Positions 14,766 to 29,107 are shown, counted from the first letter of the stretch. The stretch is DNA of 64,000 bases from Pseudorasbora parva (GCF_024679245.1 NC_090188.1:33694124-33758123), one strand, 5' to 3'. A program made the numbers and translations. Notes: a model not told the origin generated them from the sequence alone.

Positions 14766-14769
14766 TAAG

Positions 14770-16205
<1,436 letters not shown>

Positions 16206-16711
16206 TTATATAATTTTTTACCTCAAATACAATTCCTCCGTAAGTAAAAGTTGTAAAAACTGATTTTTACTTGAGTAAAAGTACAGAAGTATTTGGTTTC
16301 AAAAGTACTTAAATATCAAAACGTAAATTTCCTTTTTTATGTCAATGCTAGGGCTGGGCGATATGGCCCAAAAAAATATCACTATATAATTTTCCATATC
16401 AGTCGATATCGATAAATATCACGATAAATGTAAACTCTTTATTTCTTTAAAGTTTAAAGGCATATTTTTGCTCCTAAGTGAAAGATGTAGAAAACAGACA
16501 GATATCCTTTATTGTCAAAAACATGACAAACACAATTGTTCCAAACAGGTGAACAATTTATTGAAACTAAGGTAGATTTATTTATTAAAATCTTAATTGT
16601 GGTCAGCATTTTTTTACTCTACACTGTAAATCAATAATATCATTTGTTAATCGTGTAAGTAGTAAAACACTAAAAACACAAACGGGCAAAAAAAAAATTG
16701 GTGCACTGTGC

Positions 16712-16765
16712 ATCTCTCTTTTTCTCTCTCTCTCTCTCTCTCACTCTCACTCTCACTCTCACTCA

Positions 16766-16864
<99 letters not shown>

Positions 16865-16882
16865 ACACACAGACACACACAC
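16712..16882. repeat. Compound (CT)n(CACTCT)n(AC)n microsatellite
   Basis: A CT run passes through CTCACT units into a long AC run with a few GACACAC interruptions at its right end. It lies inside the hAT-like element. Confidence 0.96.
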
Positions 16883-17222
16883 CTCACCGACAGTGGGCTG
16901 GTCGCGAGAGAAGGGAAAGAGCAAAGTTCAGTATTTGTGGATCTTCAGTAAGGCTGTCTTGTGTATTTTATTCATTTTAAAGTCAGATGACTTTATTTCT
17001 CTTTTGATACAGGCGATGCTGAGCCATTAATACATTACCAAAGACAAACAATTATGATAGTGATGTACAAGTCCGATGTTTTAGTGATTATAGTTTGGTA
17101 GCAATAATAGCTACCAATATAACTAAGAAGGTAATACGCCTGTGTGTGAATGTAGTTAATGTAGAATTACCGATGTGTTGGGCTCAATATTATATGGAAG
17201 AACTTTGAAGAAGCAGGATAAT

Positions 17223-17387
17223 TTAATAATTAAATCCTGTGTGGTGAACGTGAACTGATAAGCAGTCCACATACGTCGCTGTTTTATGTCGGATGGGATC
17301 GCCAAAATATCTCCGAACTAACTTGTCAACGATATCTGTGTCCTCTGAGCTGGTCGTGAGCTCTGAGTTTTCTTCATTATCGCTCAT
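17223..17387 (-). pseudogene. Short acidic ORF inside hAT-like element, possible transposase N-terminus
   Basis: An ATG at 17387 (minus strand) opens 54 codons beginning MSDNEENSELTTSSED, then IVDKLVRRYFGDPI, then a stop at 17223-17225. An acidic start followed by an aromatic-glycine motif (RRYFGD) is reminiscent of the N-terminal exon of hAT-type transposases (W..FG), but the cysteines of a BED finger are not seen. It could be a first coding exon with a lost donor, or chance. No function is claimed. Confidence 0.3.
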
Positions 17388-17815
17388 TTTTATCGCCCCA
17401 CCTCACTCCGATCCTTGATATATCGTGATATATTGTGATATATCGTTGTCGTTTTATCACCCAGCCCTATTCAACGCATTATTGTTGTTAAATGCACACT
17501 ATGCCATCATGGTTTAAGCCATCTCCTCTCGCCATCTGACATACTAGCATATGACTAACAAAGTAATTTAAATAGTAATAAAACTTGTATATAAGTTAAA
17601 AAGCTACTGTCACTTTAAAGGCCAAATGCAAAAATCCAATACACTGATACACATCTGATATTCTACAAATGTTTACCTTCACTTAAGACATAATCAACTT
17701 TGTTTATGTGAATACTTGACAAAATGAGCATTTTGACATCCGTCTTCTTCCATTTTGCTATAAACTATGAATCAGTGCTCAAAAATGTTTAGCAAATCAT
17801 TGACCTTCACGTGAC

Positions 17816-18519
17816 TAAGGGATGGCGAAAACTAAAAAATTTCTTGACCGACCACCGAGCCTCATTAGCCGGTTGAAACCGGTTAAGCGATTAGTTTAAA
17901 ATATGCTGCGCTATTTGAATTAGCAAACGTGGCGCCGAGGAGCTTGTTTGTAATCGGAAACAAAGAAAATAAAAGGCATTTGTCTAGCGTTAGAAGCTCA
18001 TTTGAAACATTGCTGCGGCTCGTTTAAGAAAATGACAGCTCCGTTGAGATGCCGCTTTAGTTCGAGGTAGTGCTAACAATAATAAAGAAAGATGATGATC
18101 AACATATTATGTGTTACCACTGAAATGTAGATGTATATTTCCAAATGTAAGCCCATCTTATGCGGAATGCACGCTTCATACTGTCGTCTGCCCTGGCTCT
18201 AACCTCGAGGGTTTTAGCCTGTTTACTTTTTGCAAACCTTGTGAGCGCGCAAACCCAAACGCTGTGACCTCGCGCCAAATGTTTTTTATTGGTTTATTAA
18301 GTACAAACAGGCCAGTTATGAAAAACTGAAGGTGAGGTATTTGTTCACTTCACACAAAAAGATTTTGGAATGAGATGGCTAACTGTAGTAGCGTTTAGTC
18401 CACTGTCTATAATACCCTAATTTAGGGATCACTTTTTTTTAACCGACAACCAACAACTTTGATCGGTTAACGTTGATACGGTCAACCATCGGTCAAGCGG
18501 TCATCGGTTAACATCCCTA
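17816..18519. mobile_element. hAT-like element with TAAGGGATG/CATCCCTA ends
   Basis: Left end TAAGGGATGGCGAAAACT; right end GGTTAACATCCCTA. It is flanked by CACGTGAC (17808-17815) and CACCTGAC (18520-18527), a 7/8 match to an 8-bp duplication. Subterminal repeats of CCGGTTGAAACCGGTTAA type and GATCGGTTAACG occur. About 704 bp, non-autonomous. Confidence 0.8.
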
Positions 18520-18952
18520 CACCTGACCCTAAGAGAGTGATTCCTGAAAGGCTTTCTGCAAAAACCCAAAGACCTTTTAAAGAAGAAAAAAATTATCCAC
18601 TGACTTTAAAAGCTGCTACAGAAACAGCTTTCAACTTTGAGGACCTTGATAGAAGTGTAGTGGAGTAAAAAGTACGATATTTGTCTTTCAAATGTAGTGA
18701 AGTTAAAGTCATTAGTTTCCAGAAAAAAATAATACTCCAGTAAAGTAAATATACTCAAAAAGTGTACTTAAGTAAAGTACTCAAGTAAATGTACTTAGGT
18801 ACTGTCCACCTCTGCCCATGAGGCCACGGGAGAGGATGAATGGTAGTGAAGTGATGCAACTGTCGCTTGTAGGTCACAGATAATGACAGCATGGTGAATG
18901 TTGTAGTACATACAGATTACATTCTAGAGAGTATGCAATTTTGGAATAGCCT

Positions 18953-19300
18953 GGATGCCAGCCGAACTTAGCCCCGCCCACAAAATTTTTAGGTTGAGCA
19001 GTTCGGTCTGGCCTCGCTCCATAGAGGAGTAATTATCTCCGAACAGAAACTGTTCTGACCAATGAAATCATCAGGACGGGATTTAGACGATGACGGACAG
19101 ATGATCAACAGTAACATAATCATGCATGTCATCAAAGGGGCTTGGATTATATTTGTTCAAATCTTAAACAGAGAGCTTGTTTGTATATGCATTCACCTTC
19201 ACAATTTCTCCCAGAAATGATGATCATGTTGGGTAAGGACTCTGTGTATCATTAAATTCTTTTATTTTTTTACAACACCGGCAAAAATCGTTTATTCCAG
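18953..19300. repeat. Fragment of a dispersed repeat (TAGCCTGGATGCCAGCC)
   Basis: The sequence AATAGCCTGGATGCCAGCCG and the following 'ccccgcccac' block are familiar from teleost interspersed repeats. Limits are approximate and it has no coding capacity. Confidence 0.4.
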
Positions 19301-19377
19301 CGCATGTGCAGACAGGATTGCCAAGTGTTTACAACAAAACCCGCCAACTACTAGCCCTAAACAATAGCTTCTCGGGG

Positions 19378-19622
19378 GGTTCTCCGGTGAAAAAATGGTG
19401 TTTGGGGGAGTAAAATGTGTGTTATTTTGGCAAGGTTGCCAGAGGGGTCTATATATCACATAATAGGACTTCGCTTCAACCCGCGGACATAGAAAACAAC
19501 CTGCGGGGGAAAAAAACGCGGACTTGGCAACAGTGCATTTGAGCTCTGTTAACGTCGCTTCGTTGCTCTGATTGGTTGTAGGTCTATCCAACTGATGTCT
19601 TTCCTGGTTCGGTTGAAACACG
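19378..19622. repeat. Dispersed repeat, copy 2 of 2
   Basis: A direct copy of 7380-7655: same block order, shared TTATTTTGGCAAGGTTGCC and a shared TTTCCTGGTTCGGTTGAAAC terminus. Confidence 0.75.
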
Positions 19623-19639
19623 TATAGACACTATAGTGT

Positions 19640-20490
19640 CTTTTTATTCTAATTTAATTATTTATTAAATGTAAGAATCGAGCATAAAAGATGACAAATA
19701 CATTTAATGAGGTTAAAAAAAACGGGTCTATAAAGGTACAAATGCACTTGAAATATAAAAATCACTATTGGAAAAGTTCAAAAGCTTTGGGAGCCAAACT
19801 GTCCATAACAGTCCTAAACCTGGAGATACCAATAACACCTCAGCAAAATCCTGGAAAATATTGAGATGTAATTTTGTCAATATCGTACTCCCTTACTGTT
19901 TGTGTAGACGTGACGTGAGGAAAGAACATGGAGATTAATGAAAGATGAAAAGAGAGAAAGCAAGCGCAGGTGAAAGAGGACAGCTGTCCAGGCAGAAGAC
20001 AGGAGCATGTTGTGTTTTATCTCTCGGATGACAGTGTGTTTAGCCGCTTGCAGAGAGTGTGTTCATGTGAGAGGTGACGCACACCAGATCCCTCAAGCTA
20101 ATTGAGACTCCACTGAAACACAAACATGCACATAAACCTGGACAGACAGAAATAATATCCCTGCGATAACTAAATGTTTTCATTTCCAAGTCTCTAAATA
20201 CAAAACTTATTTATGCAGCAACTAAATATCCACAATGTTGGTTTCAGGGCCTTTAACATCGATCATAAAGACGGCTGAAATATTTGGGGTTCAATTGGGT
20301 AATAAACAGGTTTAGTGCTGCCAAGTTATGATAGATTGTAGTTAAAAGATGAACGCACATGAACACCACCAAAATGTCATGCTTAAATTCTGGATTTTCT
20401 TTTGAGTCCTGAGACTCCTGACTCCCTGGTTGGCATAGGGAATATATGAAAATGTACTACCAGAAATGACAGAAATTATAAATTAACAAG
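19640..20490. other. Unannotated intronic stretch
   Basis: Looks single-copy. No gene or element ends were recognised. Confidence 0.5.
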
Positions 20491-20497
20491 ATACCGT

Positions 20498-21441
20498 AAG
20501 GGTGTTTTCACACTTGGGTCCTCTTGAAAAGAACCAATCTTTGAACTGATTTCTTTAAGTGGACCAAGAGGTGAACCAAGTGAAAAAGGACCCAGTTCTC
20601 TTCATGTTCACACTGTCCCTACCCTTTGGTCCACTTAGTAGGAGTGTGGTTTCAGACCCCTTTGTGTTCATAATGTTGCTTTTTGGATCTAGTCCAGTTC
20701 AGTGTTTGATGGCCAACACAATGGCCTTCAACATTAAATCCCATTGACTTACATTGTTTGTTCCTCAGTAACCAAGATATTTGTTTTCTTGGTGGTAAAG
20801 GAGATAAAGGCGATAAAGTCAACATACACAAATAAACAATACAATACAATAATGCAAGAAAAATGCAAGTTAAATAAATTGCTTTAAATTTTCCAGGTAA
20901 AGTATAAGTATGGCTAAAAGCAGCATTCAAGTAAGAGAAATGGAATAATCACGTGAAAAAAAATGCACTGCATATTCTTCACTGTATGACGTACTCGACT
21001 GATTCTGATATTATAAGTAGTGCAGATGTTTACATTCACTTAAGACAAAACCACCTGTTTATGTGAAACGTGTGTTTTTGACACTTTAAAATAAACGCAA
21101 AAAGACGCTAAAGATTCTGTTTAGTACACGCGCTGTGACAGCTGGCTTTAGGTGTGTGCGCTTGTGACACCATTTTAAACTGGCAAGGCGCCTCAGTTCG
21201 AAAGTGGTTGAAATTGCAATAAGCAAGTGTAGACTGTGTTGTGAACAAATACTTTGTAGAGATTTGTCAGAAGAAGTAGCCATGATGAACAGTCGATTTG
21301 TACGGAGATATTTGATGACCAAACTACACTGGAATGAATTTACAAACAGCAACAAATCAAGTAAGCCCAGAGCGGTTTGTGTTCACATTGCGTCTTTTTA
21401 GCGCGCTCAGACCCCTGAAAAGGACCAAGTGTGAAAACAAC
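20498..21441. mobile_element. Element with GTGTTTTCACACTTGG inverted ends
   Basis: Left end AAGGGTGTTTTCACACTTGG; right end CCAAGTGTGAAAACA is its inverse. The terminal motif resembles that of the Harbinger-like element at 13951-14765, and TAA precedes the left end. The right duplication is not clear. Internal GGACCAAG words recur. No transposase; the ORFs at 21086-21355 and 21204-21401 have no known domain. Confidence 0.7.
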
Positions 21442-21449
21442 CAAAAACA

Positions 21450-22330
21450 TTGATTGCAAACATAATGGCCATTTTCTCATTTTGTTCCATTAGAGTAAGG
21501 GAATATGTCTTTGGCCAACAGATTAATATAGTTTCAACCAAAATTACTTGAAAGCACATGAGATATTCCTAGAGGATGTGAAGTCAGCATAAGTGCTGTG
21601 TTCATGTACTACTTACAAAAATCCTCATATTTGTTAATGAGCATTTGCAATTGTGTATTCCCACTGGGCTGTACACAAATCTGTGCACCATAGCTAACAG
21701 ATGGACACTGAAATTTGTGCAGGTGCCCATAAAGATTGTTCATTTGCTGTTGTACTAGTCCTGCCCATAGTGCATGCTATCTACAAACAGTGGGGAAAAA
21801 ATAAATAAATACATACTATATAAAATATATAATAAATAGGACAAAATGTCAGGTCAAGATTCTACTACAAAATAGTTCTGCTGGGATGACATACTGTATT
21901 TTTATGAGGCTAAACACGGAAAAGAATTAGCCCTTCCGGTTCCAATATCCTGCAGTCAATTGTTTTTTTAAAATGGGTTATTTAAATGCCTGCAATAAAG
22001 TCTGTGATAAACAAAGCTCAACACATTTTCACATTTAAATGTATATAACATAAAACACATTAATAACACCCCACTAAAGATTTTTTCAGCATTTACTTGT
22101 CTTGAAGAAGGGTTTTGCCAAACAGTTGGTTAATGGGACTATACAGAAGTTGTTGTGGACATTAAACATAATCATGCCGACTGGTAAACTAGTCCACTTT
22201 TACAGCTACACTGTGTTTATTTGTATATCATGCCCATGCAAACTATTATTAAACTAACTCAGAGTTGTCAAAAATATCCTTTAAATAAAGGCAAAAAAAA
22301 GTCATGTTCATGGATGCGGTTATTAATGTT
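21450..22330. other. Unannotated intronic stretch
   Basis: AT-rich, with no recognisable gene or paired ends. Confidence 0.5.
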
Positions 22331-22762
22331 ACTCAAGTATGAAGCAGAGAAGGACCAAGTGTTGTGGAGCTGAGCACGGCTGCTGGAGCGATATTTCCGC
22401 TTTTCTGGTCAGGACTCAGGAGGTAATGCACTCTGTTTTTCATATAAGAAACATTTAAGTGTGTTTAAAATTATCTTATGACGTTACGTTATGACACTTG
22501 GTGCACACTGCAGTAAAAGTAAAGTGCTTCTGCCAAATAAAACCGGAAACCAAGGGTATAACGCAGATATGGCGCAATTGACAGGCGACTCCGTCAGACA
22601 CTATGCTCAGATGTCCCGGCTCCTTGGTTAGCAATTTTCCCACAATTTACAAATAGTTGGAAACATTTGGTATATTGTAAGAACTCAGCTGAACAAAATA
22701 TATAACACTGGCCTAGTGATTTTTGGATATTTTACTGCAAACATACTAAATAGTGCACCTTT
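22330..22762. repeat. TTAA-type repeat, copy 1 of 2
   Basis: Parallels 25500-25892: shared 'atttaagtgtgtttaaaatt', 'aaagtgcttctgc.aaataaaac', 'acaatttacaaatagttgga', 'tttttggatattttactgca' and the right terminus TAGTGCACCTTTA. This is the right half of a widespread teleost element; the left end was not identified. Confidence 0.75.
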
Positions 22763-22971
22763 ACGTAGCCAATTTCATTCATCACTACCGCAAATAATTA
22801 TTATTCTGATACTTGCAATGACTATCCATTATGATGTGGGCATTTTTATCTTTACGTACACTATAATAATCTTTTACACTGTCCTTTTATTTTTAATATT
22901 TAAAAATGTGTGCTGCTGCGCATCCCTAAGTGTGTAATAACAGTGTCCACGCATTGTGCACCCACCTATAG

Positions 22972-22975
<4 letters not shown>

Positions 22976-23054
<79 letters not shown>
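22976..23054. repeat. (TA)n microsatellite
   Basis: About 79 bases of TA repeat. Confidence 0.97.
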
Positions 23055-23059
<5 letters not shown>

Positions 23060-23107
23060 TTAGCACTTTGAGATTTTGTTTAATATAAAGTGCATTATAA
23101 ATTAAAT

Positions 23108-23109
<2 letters not shown>

Positions 23110-23155
<46 letters not shown>
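23110..23155. repeat. (ATT)n microsatellite
   Basis: About 46 bases of TTA trinucleotide repeat, 55 bases from the preceding TA run. Confidence 0.96.
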
Positions 23156-23156
<1 letters not shown>

Positions 23157-23159
23157 TTA

Positions 23160-25490
23160 TGCTCCCTTTAAATAACACAAAAAAATACTGCGCTATTGAC
23201 TTTAGACCAGGTTTTTGTTGTCAATGGCGCAGTCATTTTCAGTTGCCTAAAAAAAGCAACGCGCCAACAATGCGCCTGAACACACCTTGTTTTCAGGCCA
23301 GCACACCCATGGGCGAACAGATGGGGGCGAGTGCAAACAACGTGGAGCTAGATGTGAAAACTATAACTGTGTCAGGCTGAAACTAGCAAAAAACACTTGT
23401 GTCGTGCCCAGGGCCGCGTTATCCTAATGGGCAACATGGGCTGCAGCCCAAGGCCCCGAACACCAGGGGGCCCCCGAGACAATTCTCTTTTGCGTTATCC
23501 TTTATTTTATTTTTTTATTAATTGTAATTATGCATACGTTGAGCATCGTTGTAACACACCCGAATCGAGTCACAGCGGACACCCAGTACATTGTCACCTC
23601 AACATGTCAAACAAAAATGTAAGAAAATATGACAGTGGCAGGGGCGGATCTACCGGGGTTTCAACTGCCACCCTAAAAGAAAGACCATTGCCACCCCAGC
23701 AGGCAGCTAGTGTATCCCAAATTCCCAATGCATAAAATATAAATTGTTCCTCTACCGATTTACATTAGCGGCGCTTCAAATGTGATAAGCAATAAAACAA
23801 GTCTTTCTATTATTGTGTAGTAGTCCAACAAATGACTGCTTAGATCTGCAACGCAAATAGTTTGATCACGAATAGATCGCCTGTTATACGTCCCAATGTT
23901 AACGGATTACATCTTTCTCACTTCACACGGATGCGGTTCGGCAGTGCTTTCCAGGAGCGGTGCGTCTGCAGCAGCGCGTCGATTGTTTCTACACCTATAG
24001 TCTATTTTGTGCTGGAAGCGCTGAATTAAAGTGATAGAATGTTGTTTGCATTAAAATAAACATGCATTGAAGTGAAAATCTGGTTATTTCACCACAGATT
24101 CATGTAATGTAAAGTCTAATCTGTTTCAATGACTTTATTCCTCGGGTAAAGCAAGAAAACAGACACATTTAGGTAAATAGGGAGACATAATGTAGAGCTC
24201 TCGTCCTTTCTTGAAGGTGGAGAAATAAAGTTCTTTATGACCTGCAGGATTTCTTAAAAGATTTAAAAAATAAAGAAATAAAAGACTAGATTTTTTGTCT
24301 ATTGTATGTTTTAATGTAAAACGATTTTGATTTTAACATAGGCCTAGTTTAAATATTTTGCCACTTGCATGAGCAACGTAATATATATTAAATATAAAGT
24401 AAATATAAAGTGATTAATTGAATAAAACGTTGTTTAAACGTGACATAATCTGTATTGTTTGTCATGCTTTGTAAATTAATATTAATATGAACTTTTCTTC
24501 AAACATATTGAAGTTTCCAGTCCAGCTATTAGGTTGTAAGATTCACCCAAGTACATCGCCATTCAAGTTATTTTCTACAAAGGAATGTTTATTGTTGCAC
24601 AAGGTTTATGTGCCAGTGTGTGCATGTGTTAACATGTTTACAAGCTTTGGTATGTGCATTAGCTGATATTTCAAGTGGTGACAGACCTTTTTCAAATAAG
24701 AGACCTACACTTAAAAGCATTCCTGGCATGCATTTTGTGTCTCGATCTCCCTTGTGACTCTTCAACGCTGTTCAAATAGCACAATTAATGCTAAGCGTCA
24801 TGCATCAATGCCCATTCTTACACTGCATCCCTTCAAGACACTATTACATTAACATTAATGTACTTAAAGAGCAAACGAAGACAGACATCACATGAGTGTA
24901 AACTCGAGTCATGCTTTTGAGACCACTATATGACCTACCACCTCTCGTTCATCTGTTTCAATTAGACGCTGCCCTTAGAACCAATATGAGTGTAAACACA
25001 CACAACCTCACTCTCACAAAAGGACTTCTCTTGAACATTCCCTTTTTTCTTCTTTTTAGTCAGTAGGGACTTGTCTAAGTTATTTGGTTATTTAAGGAAT
25101 GTGAACTTGAGAAATCGTGTTCCTCCCACTTATCACATCGCAGGGTTGCAGCTGGTCTGTCCCTCTCAGAATCGACAATCAAGCATAATTGTAGATTAGA
25201 GGTTTTTGTCACATGGCAGGTAATAATCACATCACATCAAACTCACACTTCTAAAATAGCACAATAGCCACTAAAAAGAAAATCAATAAGTTTGAATGAC
25301 TCAAGTACTTCATCAGTATTGGATATGTTTCTCTTTTTTTTTCAAATGCATTTATGATGTTGTTTTTGATGATGTTTTGTTTTTTTTATGAATTTAAAAG
25401 TATATATATTATTAATTTAAATGCTACAATACATTTTTGCATCAAAACATTCATTCGGTATAAAACACGGATATAAGTGAATTAAGATTG
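23160..25490. other. Unannotated intronic stretch
   Basis: Positions 23400-23490 contain a GC-rich block (GGGCTGCAGCCCAAGGCCCC) that looks repeat-derived. Positions 24600-25250 look like single-copy sequence and would be a reasonable place to look for conserved non-coding elements, but I cannot test conservation here. No exon was recognised. Confidence 0.45.
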
Positions 25491-25499
25491 GCTAAAAAA

Positions 25500-25892
25500 T
25501 AACAGGACACAGTCGCCGGGCGCACGCACTTCCGCTTTTTCCGGTCATGATTATAAGGTAAAGCAGCTCTGTTTATCATATTAGATACATTTAAGTGTGT
25601 TTAAAATTGTTACGACGTTACTCTGTGCATTCGCTCGCCGGTGATGTGACATGTTCACACTGCTAAGAGTAAAGCGCTTCTGCAGAATAAAACCGAGGGT
25701 AGCGCAGATATGACGCGACTGGTGGGCGACAATTAAGTTAAAATAGTTAAAATAGCAATTTTCTCACAATTTACAAATAGTTGGACACATTTGGGATATT
25801 GTAAGTACTCAATTGAACAAAATATATAACTATATATGGCCTAGTGGTTTTTGGATATTTTACTGCAAAAATACTACATAGTGCACCTTTAA
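25500..25892. repeat. TTAA-type repeat, copy 2 of 2
   Basis: Direct copy of 22330-22762, ending TAGTGCACCTTTAA with the terminal TTAA at 25889-25892 preserved. Confidence 0.75.
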
Positions 25893-26068
25893 GTTGCTTA
25901 TGCCTATTACTAGGATATTGGCTGTTCATTAGTACTTATAAACACATATTAATGCCTTATGCTGACCTTATTCTACATCCCTTAATCATAATACCTCAAC
26001 TGAAACTATACAAAAACTACCATACTATTAATGAGCATTAAATTAGGGGTTTGTTAAGGTAAAAGTAG

Positions 26069-26466
26069 TTAAAGGGATAGTTCACCCCAAAAATGAAAAT
26101 TCTGTCATTAATTACTTACCCTCATGTCAACCGTTCGAATGTTTTTTTTTTTTTAATCGGCCCTTCACTATATAAGTCGTTATTTAGTTGTTGTTTTTTT
26201 GCGCACAAAAACTATTCTCATCACTTCATAAAATTATTGTAGAGTCACTGTAGTGAGATGGGCTTTGTAACAACGTCTTTAGTGCCTTTTATGGGTCTTG
26301 AGAGAGGAAATGACATTGGTGTCAATGAAGGCCTTTCTGAGCCATCGGATTTCAACCAAAAAAACCTTCATTTGTGTTCCGAAGATGAGGTCTTACGGGA
26401 GTCGAACGATATTAGGGTAAGTAAGTAATGACAGAATTTAAATTTTTGGGTGAACTAACCCTTTAA
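26069..26466. mobile_element. TTAA-flanked MITE (GGGATAGTTCACCCC family), complete
   Basis: TTAA at 26069-26072 and 26463-26466. Ends are AAGGGATAGTTCACCCCAAA and TTTTTGGGTGAACTAACCCT, followed inward by matching 'aattctgtcatta' and 'taatgacagaatt' blocks. About 398 bp with no coding capacity. One of the best-preserved members in the window. Confidence 0.88.
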
Positions 26467-26469
26467 GCA

Positions 26470-27350
26470 CCTGTGTTCACGCCTACGTTGAAAGACTATG
26501 CTGCTGTTCGGCTGTTTAGGCATACGCTAAGCATTTGCATCAAAACTAAAGTATACAGTACTTTGCAATTTGCCTTAGTAATTAGCTTGTTAGCAAAACA
26601 TCTGAAATAATTTCTAGCAGCTTTAATGAAAAACAAAATCAAATATTCTACAGCAATGTTTCTCACAATCCCATCTGTAGCTGTATTTTCTCCTTTTTTT
26701 CTGTGAGAATTAAAATCAATAAGTGAGCATTTCTTGACATCGCTGAAGGCATCAGGTCCCTCAGCCTCATCCCAACACCTCCTCTCTGTCCCCCTCTATT
26801 TTTCTGGGAAGTAAATATGGAAGAGAGAAAACAGGAAGCTCAGGCTACCGTGTGACTCAAATGCACCGCTGGTATTTTTAGCTCCGGCCCGGCAGTACCC
26901 CGACCCTTGTTTCCTCCAGGGCCACCAGGAGGATACTACTGTCCGCTCCTCTGTTGGGCCCCACGGGGAAACAAGGCCAAGCTAAGAAAGGGTCCTGTCA
27001 ATCCAGACAGATTTTATATTGGTCCTGTCTGTCAATCGTGGCCTTGCTGCAGTGTCAAGGATATAAATACCAGACAATGCTGTGTAATATACATATGACA
27101 CCAACATGATACAATGGCCTAGAAACAATACCAGAATACCAGACTTCATCAAAACTGATCTATTTTACAACAGCTTCAAATGTGGCTCATTTAATCAGAT
27201 TTTAGATGAGGAAATATACATTATAATAGTAGTTTTATTTTGTGCATTTGCATTTGTTATGAATAATCGCATCTTTTGGTTTGTGTCTGTCAAATCGATA
27301 AAAATTAATTAATTAATTAACTAATCGCAATTAAAGCTGCACTATGTCAT
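26470..27350. other. Unannotated intronic stretch
   Basis: Contains a GC-rich patch (about 26880-27060) with an open frame of no recognisable domain, then AT-rich sequence with a short AATT tandem near 27305. Confidence 0.45.
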
Positions 27351-27356
27351 TTTTCT

Positions 27357-27868
27357 GAAGTGAATAATACTGATTATCTCTTCATCACCTGTTAGTGGGT
27401 GGGATATATTAGGCAGTAAGTGAACATTGGCTAGATTGTGATAGCTAGATGGCTGGGTCATAGCATCTCCAAAGCTGCAGCTCTTGTGGGGTGTTCCCAG
27501 TCTGCAGCGGTCAGTATCTATCAAATGTGCTTCAAGGAAGCAACAGTGGACAACCGGCAACAGGGTCATTGGTGGCCAAGGATCATTGATGCATGTGGTG
27601 AGTGAAGGTTGGCCCATGTGGTCTGATCAAACAGACGAGCTACTGTAGTTAAAATTGCACAAGAAGTTAATGCTGGTTCTGATAGAAAAAATGTCAGACT
27701 ACATCTGACCTCGCAACACCTCGCAATTTACAGAACATCTTGGCGCCAGATACCACAAACACCTTCAGGGGTCTAGTGGAGTCCATGCCTTAATGGTTTA
27801 GGGTTGTTTTGTCAAGAACCAACAAAATGTTATGTCATAATGTTATGCCCGAATGGTATATATTGTCC
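27357..27868 (+). mobile_element. Internally deleted Tc1-like transposon, copy 1
   Basis: The 5' part covers the start of a Tc1-type transposase gene: 'tagtgggtgggatatatta', 'cagtatctatcaaa', 'caacagggtcattggtggcc', 'agaagttaatgctggttctgatag'. It then jumps near 27675 to the 3' end of the gene ('cttcaggggtctagtggagtc') and the terminal repeat 'cataatgttatgcc'. The central catalytic region is missing, the left terminal repeat is lost, and the frame is broken. Family assignment is from memory of this widespread teleost Tc1 element. Not active. Confidence 0.82.
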
Positions 27869-28117
27869 CGGTAGTTCTTACTTCAGACTCTCATCCACAT
27901 ACACCTGGTTTTGGGTCCGAGAAGGCGCGTTTTTTTATTGCTTGATAAATATAAGCAGCATGGCACAAAGCCTCATGTGCTTGTCATCTCCCTTAAACAG
28001 ATACATATTAAATCTGCTTTTAAAACAAAGAAATTGAGCTATGGGGTTATCAAGTGCTACACTGTAAAAAAATATATATATGGTTACGAGTCATCCAAAA
28101 ATATTTGTAATGATATT

Positions 28118-29107
28118 CGGGTCGTGGTCGGTCGGGTCGTTTGAAATAAAGATTATGCAGGAGAAAATCCCCGGTTTCCCAACACGTTGAACTAAGAAAT
28201 TGTACCTTTTTAATAGGCTATCCTTTTTTAAACGCATATAGCTAAGCTCAGTAATGTCCAACACGATCACATGGCAATGCGTATCAATAGTACGAGTGTG
28301 CAATCTCGTGGAATGTATACGCCAAATTTTGGCATGCATATGCTACGCAGATTTTTGCGTGTATATGACACGCTCTTGGGTAGGACGAGGTGGTGGGGTG
28401 GGTGGTTTATGAGTATAATATGCCATAAAGTGCGTATCATATGCACGCGAAAAACCATGTGCATAAAACTCATTTTGGCGTATACATTCCATGATTCCAG
28501 GGCGGGATTTTTGTTGGGAAAGTCGGAGGAGAGACGCACACTTCGATTAGACTGGATAAACACATGCAGCATCTTAATTGTTAAGAAAACGAAACAAAAT
28601 AAATGAATAAATCAAGCCTTTATTACACAACAGCTATATCATACAACATTCAGAAAAAAAGAACAGTTCGCGATTTGCGCTCCTAACTAAGGGCTCTCAC
28701 ACTTTTCCAAAAGTGGGCTTTCTCTCAGTTGACCTGCTGATGAATTCTCCAAGCAGGGTCGAAACATAAACATCACATTCAACAATAATATGAATATAAA
28801 CATCGCATTTATCAATAATATGCATCTTCTAGACAGCTGAAATGGACAATGATGGGCCGCCTCAAGAACTAACTGCTCTCGCCGCCGCACCTCTGAGCGC
28901 ACGTCTGGGCCTGAAACATGTATCCTCCTCAGGCCTGATTAATGGATATTTATGCCAGGGAGCATTTACTACTTTTAAAAAATGCGGGTCAGGAAGCGGG
29001 TCACGTAACGTTACAATATTTTCTTTTTTGCGGTCCGAGTTGCGGGCTGTTTAGTTAAAAACATCGGTCGGGTGCGGATTGTTTATACATTGACCCGCGC
29101 ATCACTG
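28118..29107. mobile_element. Element with GGGTC-rich ends, containing a palindromic insert
   Basis: The left edge carries CGGGTCGTGGTCGGTCGGGT. The right edge carries GGTCGGGTGCGGATTG and CATTGACCCGCGCATCACTG, which I recall as the end of a widespread vertebrate DNA element. Limits are approximate. The piece 28276-28502 inside is a separate palindromic repeat. Confidence 0.5.
28276..28502. repeat. Palindromic 'GCGTAT..ATACGC' element, diverged copy
   Basis: The left arm (28276-28336, containing AGTACGAGTGTGCAAT and GTGGAATGTATACGCC) is partly mirrored by the right arm (TTTTGGCGTATACATTCCAT, about 28472-28492). The middle has several CGTATCATATGCACGCGAAA-like units. It is a diverged relative of 61088-61379. 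Confidence 0.8.

Larger units (their letters stand above)
16349..17470. mobile_element. hAT-like element with TAGGGCTGGGCGATA ends
   Basis: The left end is TAGGGCTGGGCGATATGG; the right end ...ATCACCCAGCCCTA is its inverse. An imperfect 8-bp target duplication flanks it (GTCAATGC at 16341-16348, TTCAACGC at 17471-17478; 6 of 8 match), as expected of an old hAT insertion. Inside lie a TC/AC microsatellite and a short minus-strand ORF. Confidence 0.82.
16210..18815. mobile_element. Host repeat split by two hAT-like insertions
   Basis: Its edges carry the teleost repeat with words such as TTTTTACTTGAGTAAAAGTA (about 16262) and GTACTTAAGTAAAGTACTCA with TGTACTTAGGTACTGTCC (18765-18808). The middle is interrupted by the elements at 16349-17470 and 17816-18519. 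The outer limits are approximate. Confidence 0.55.
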
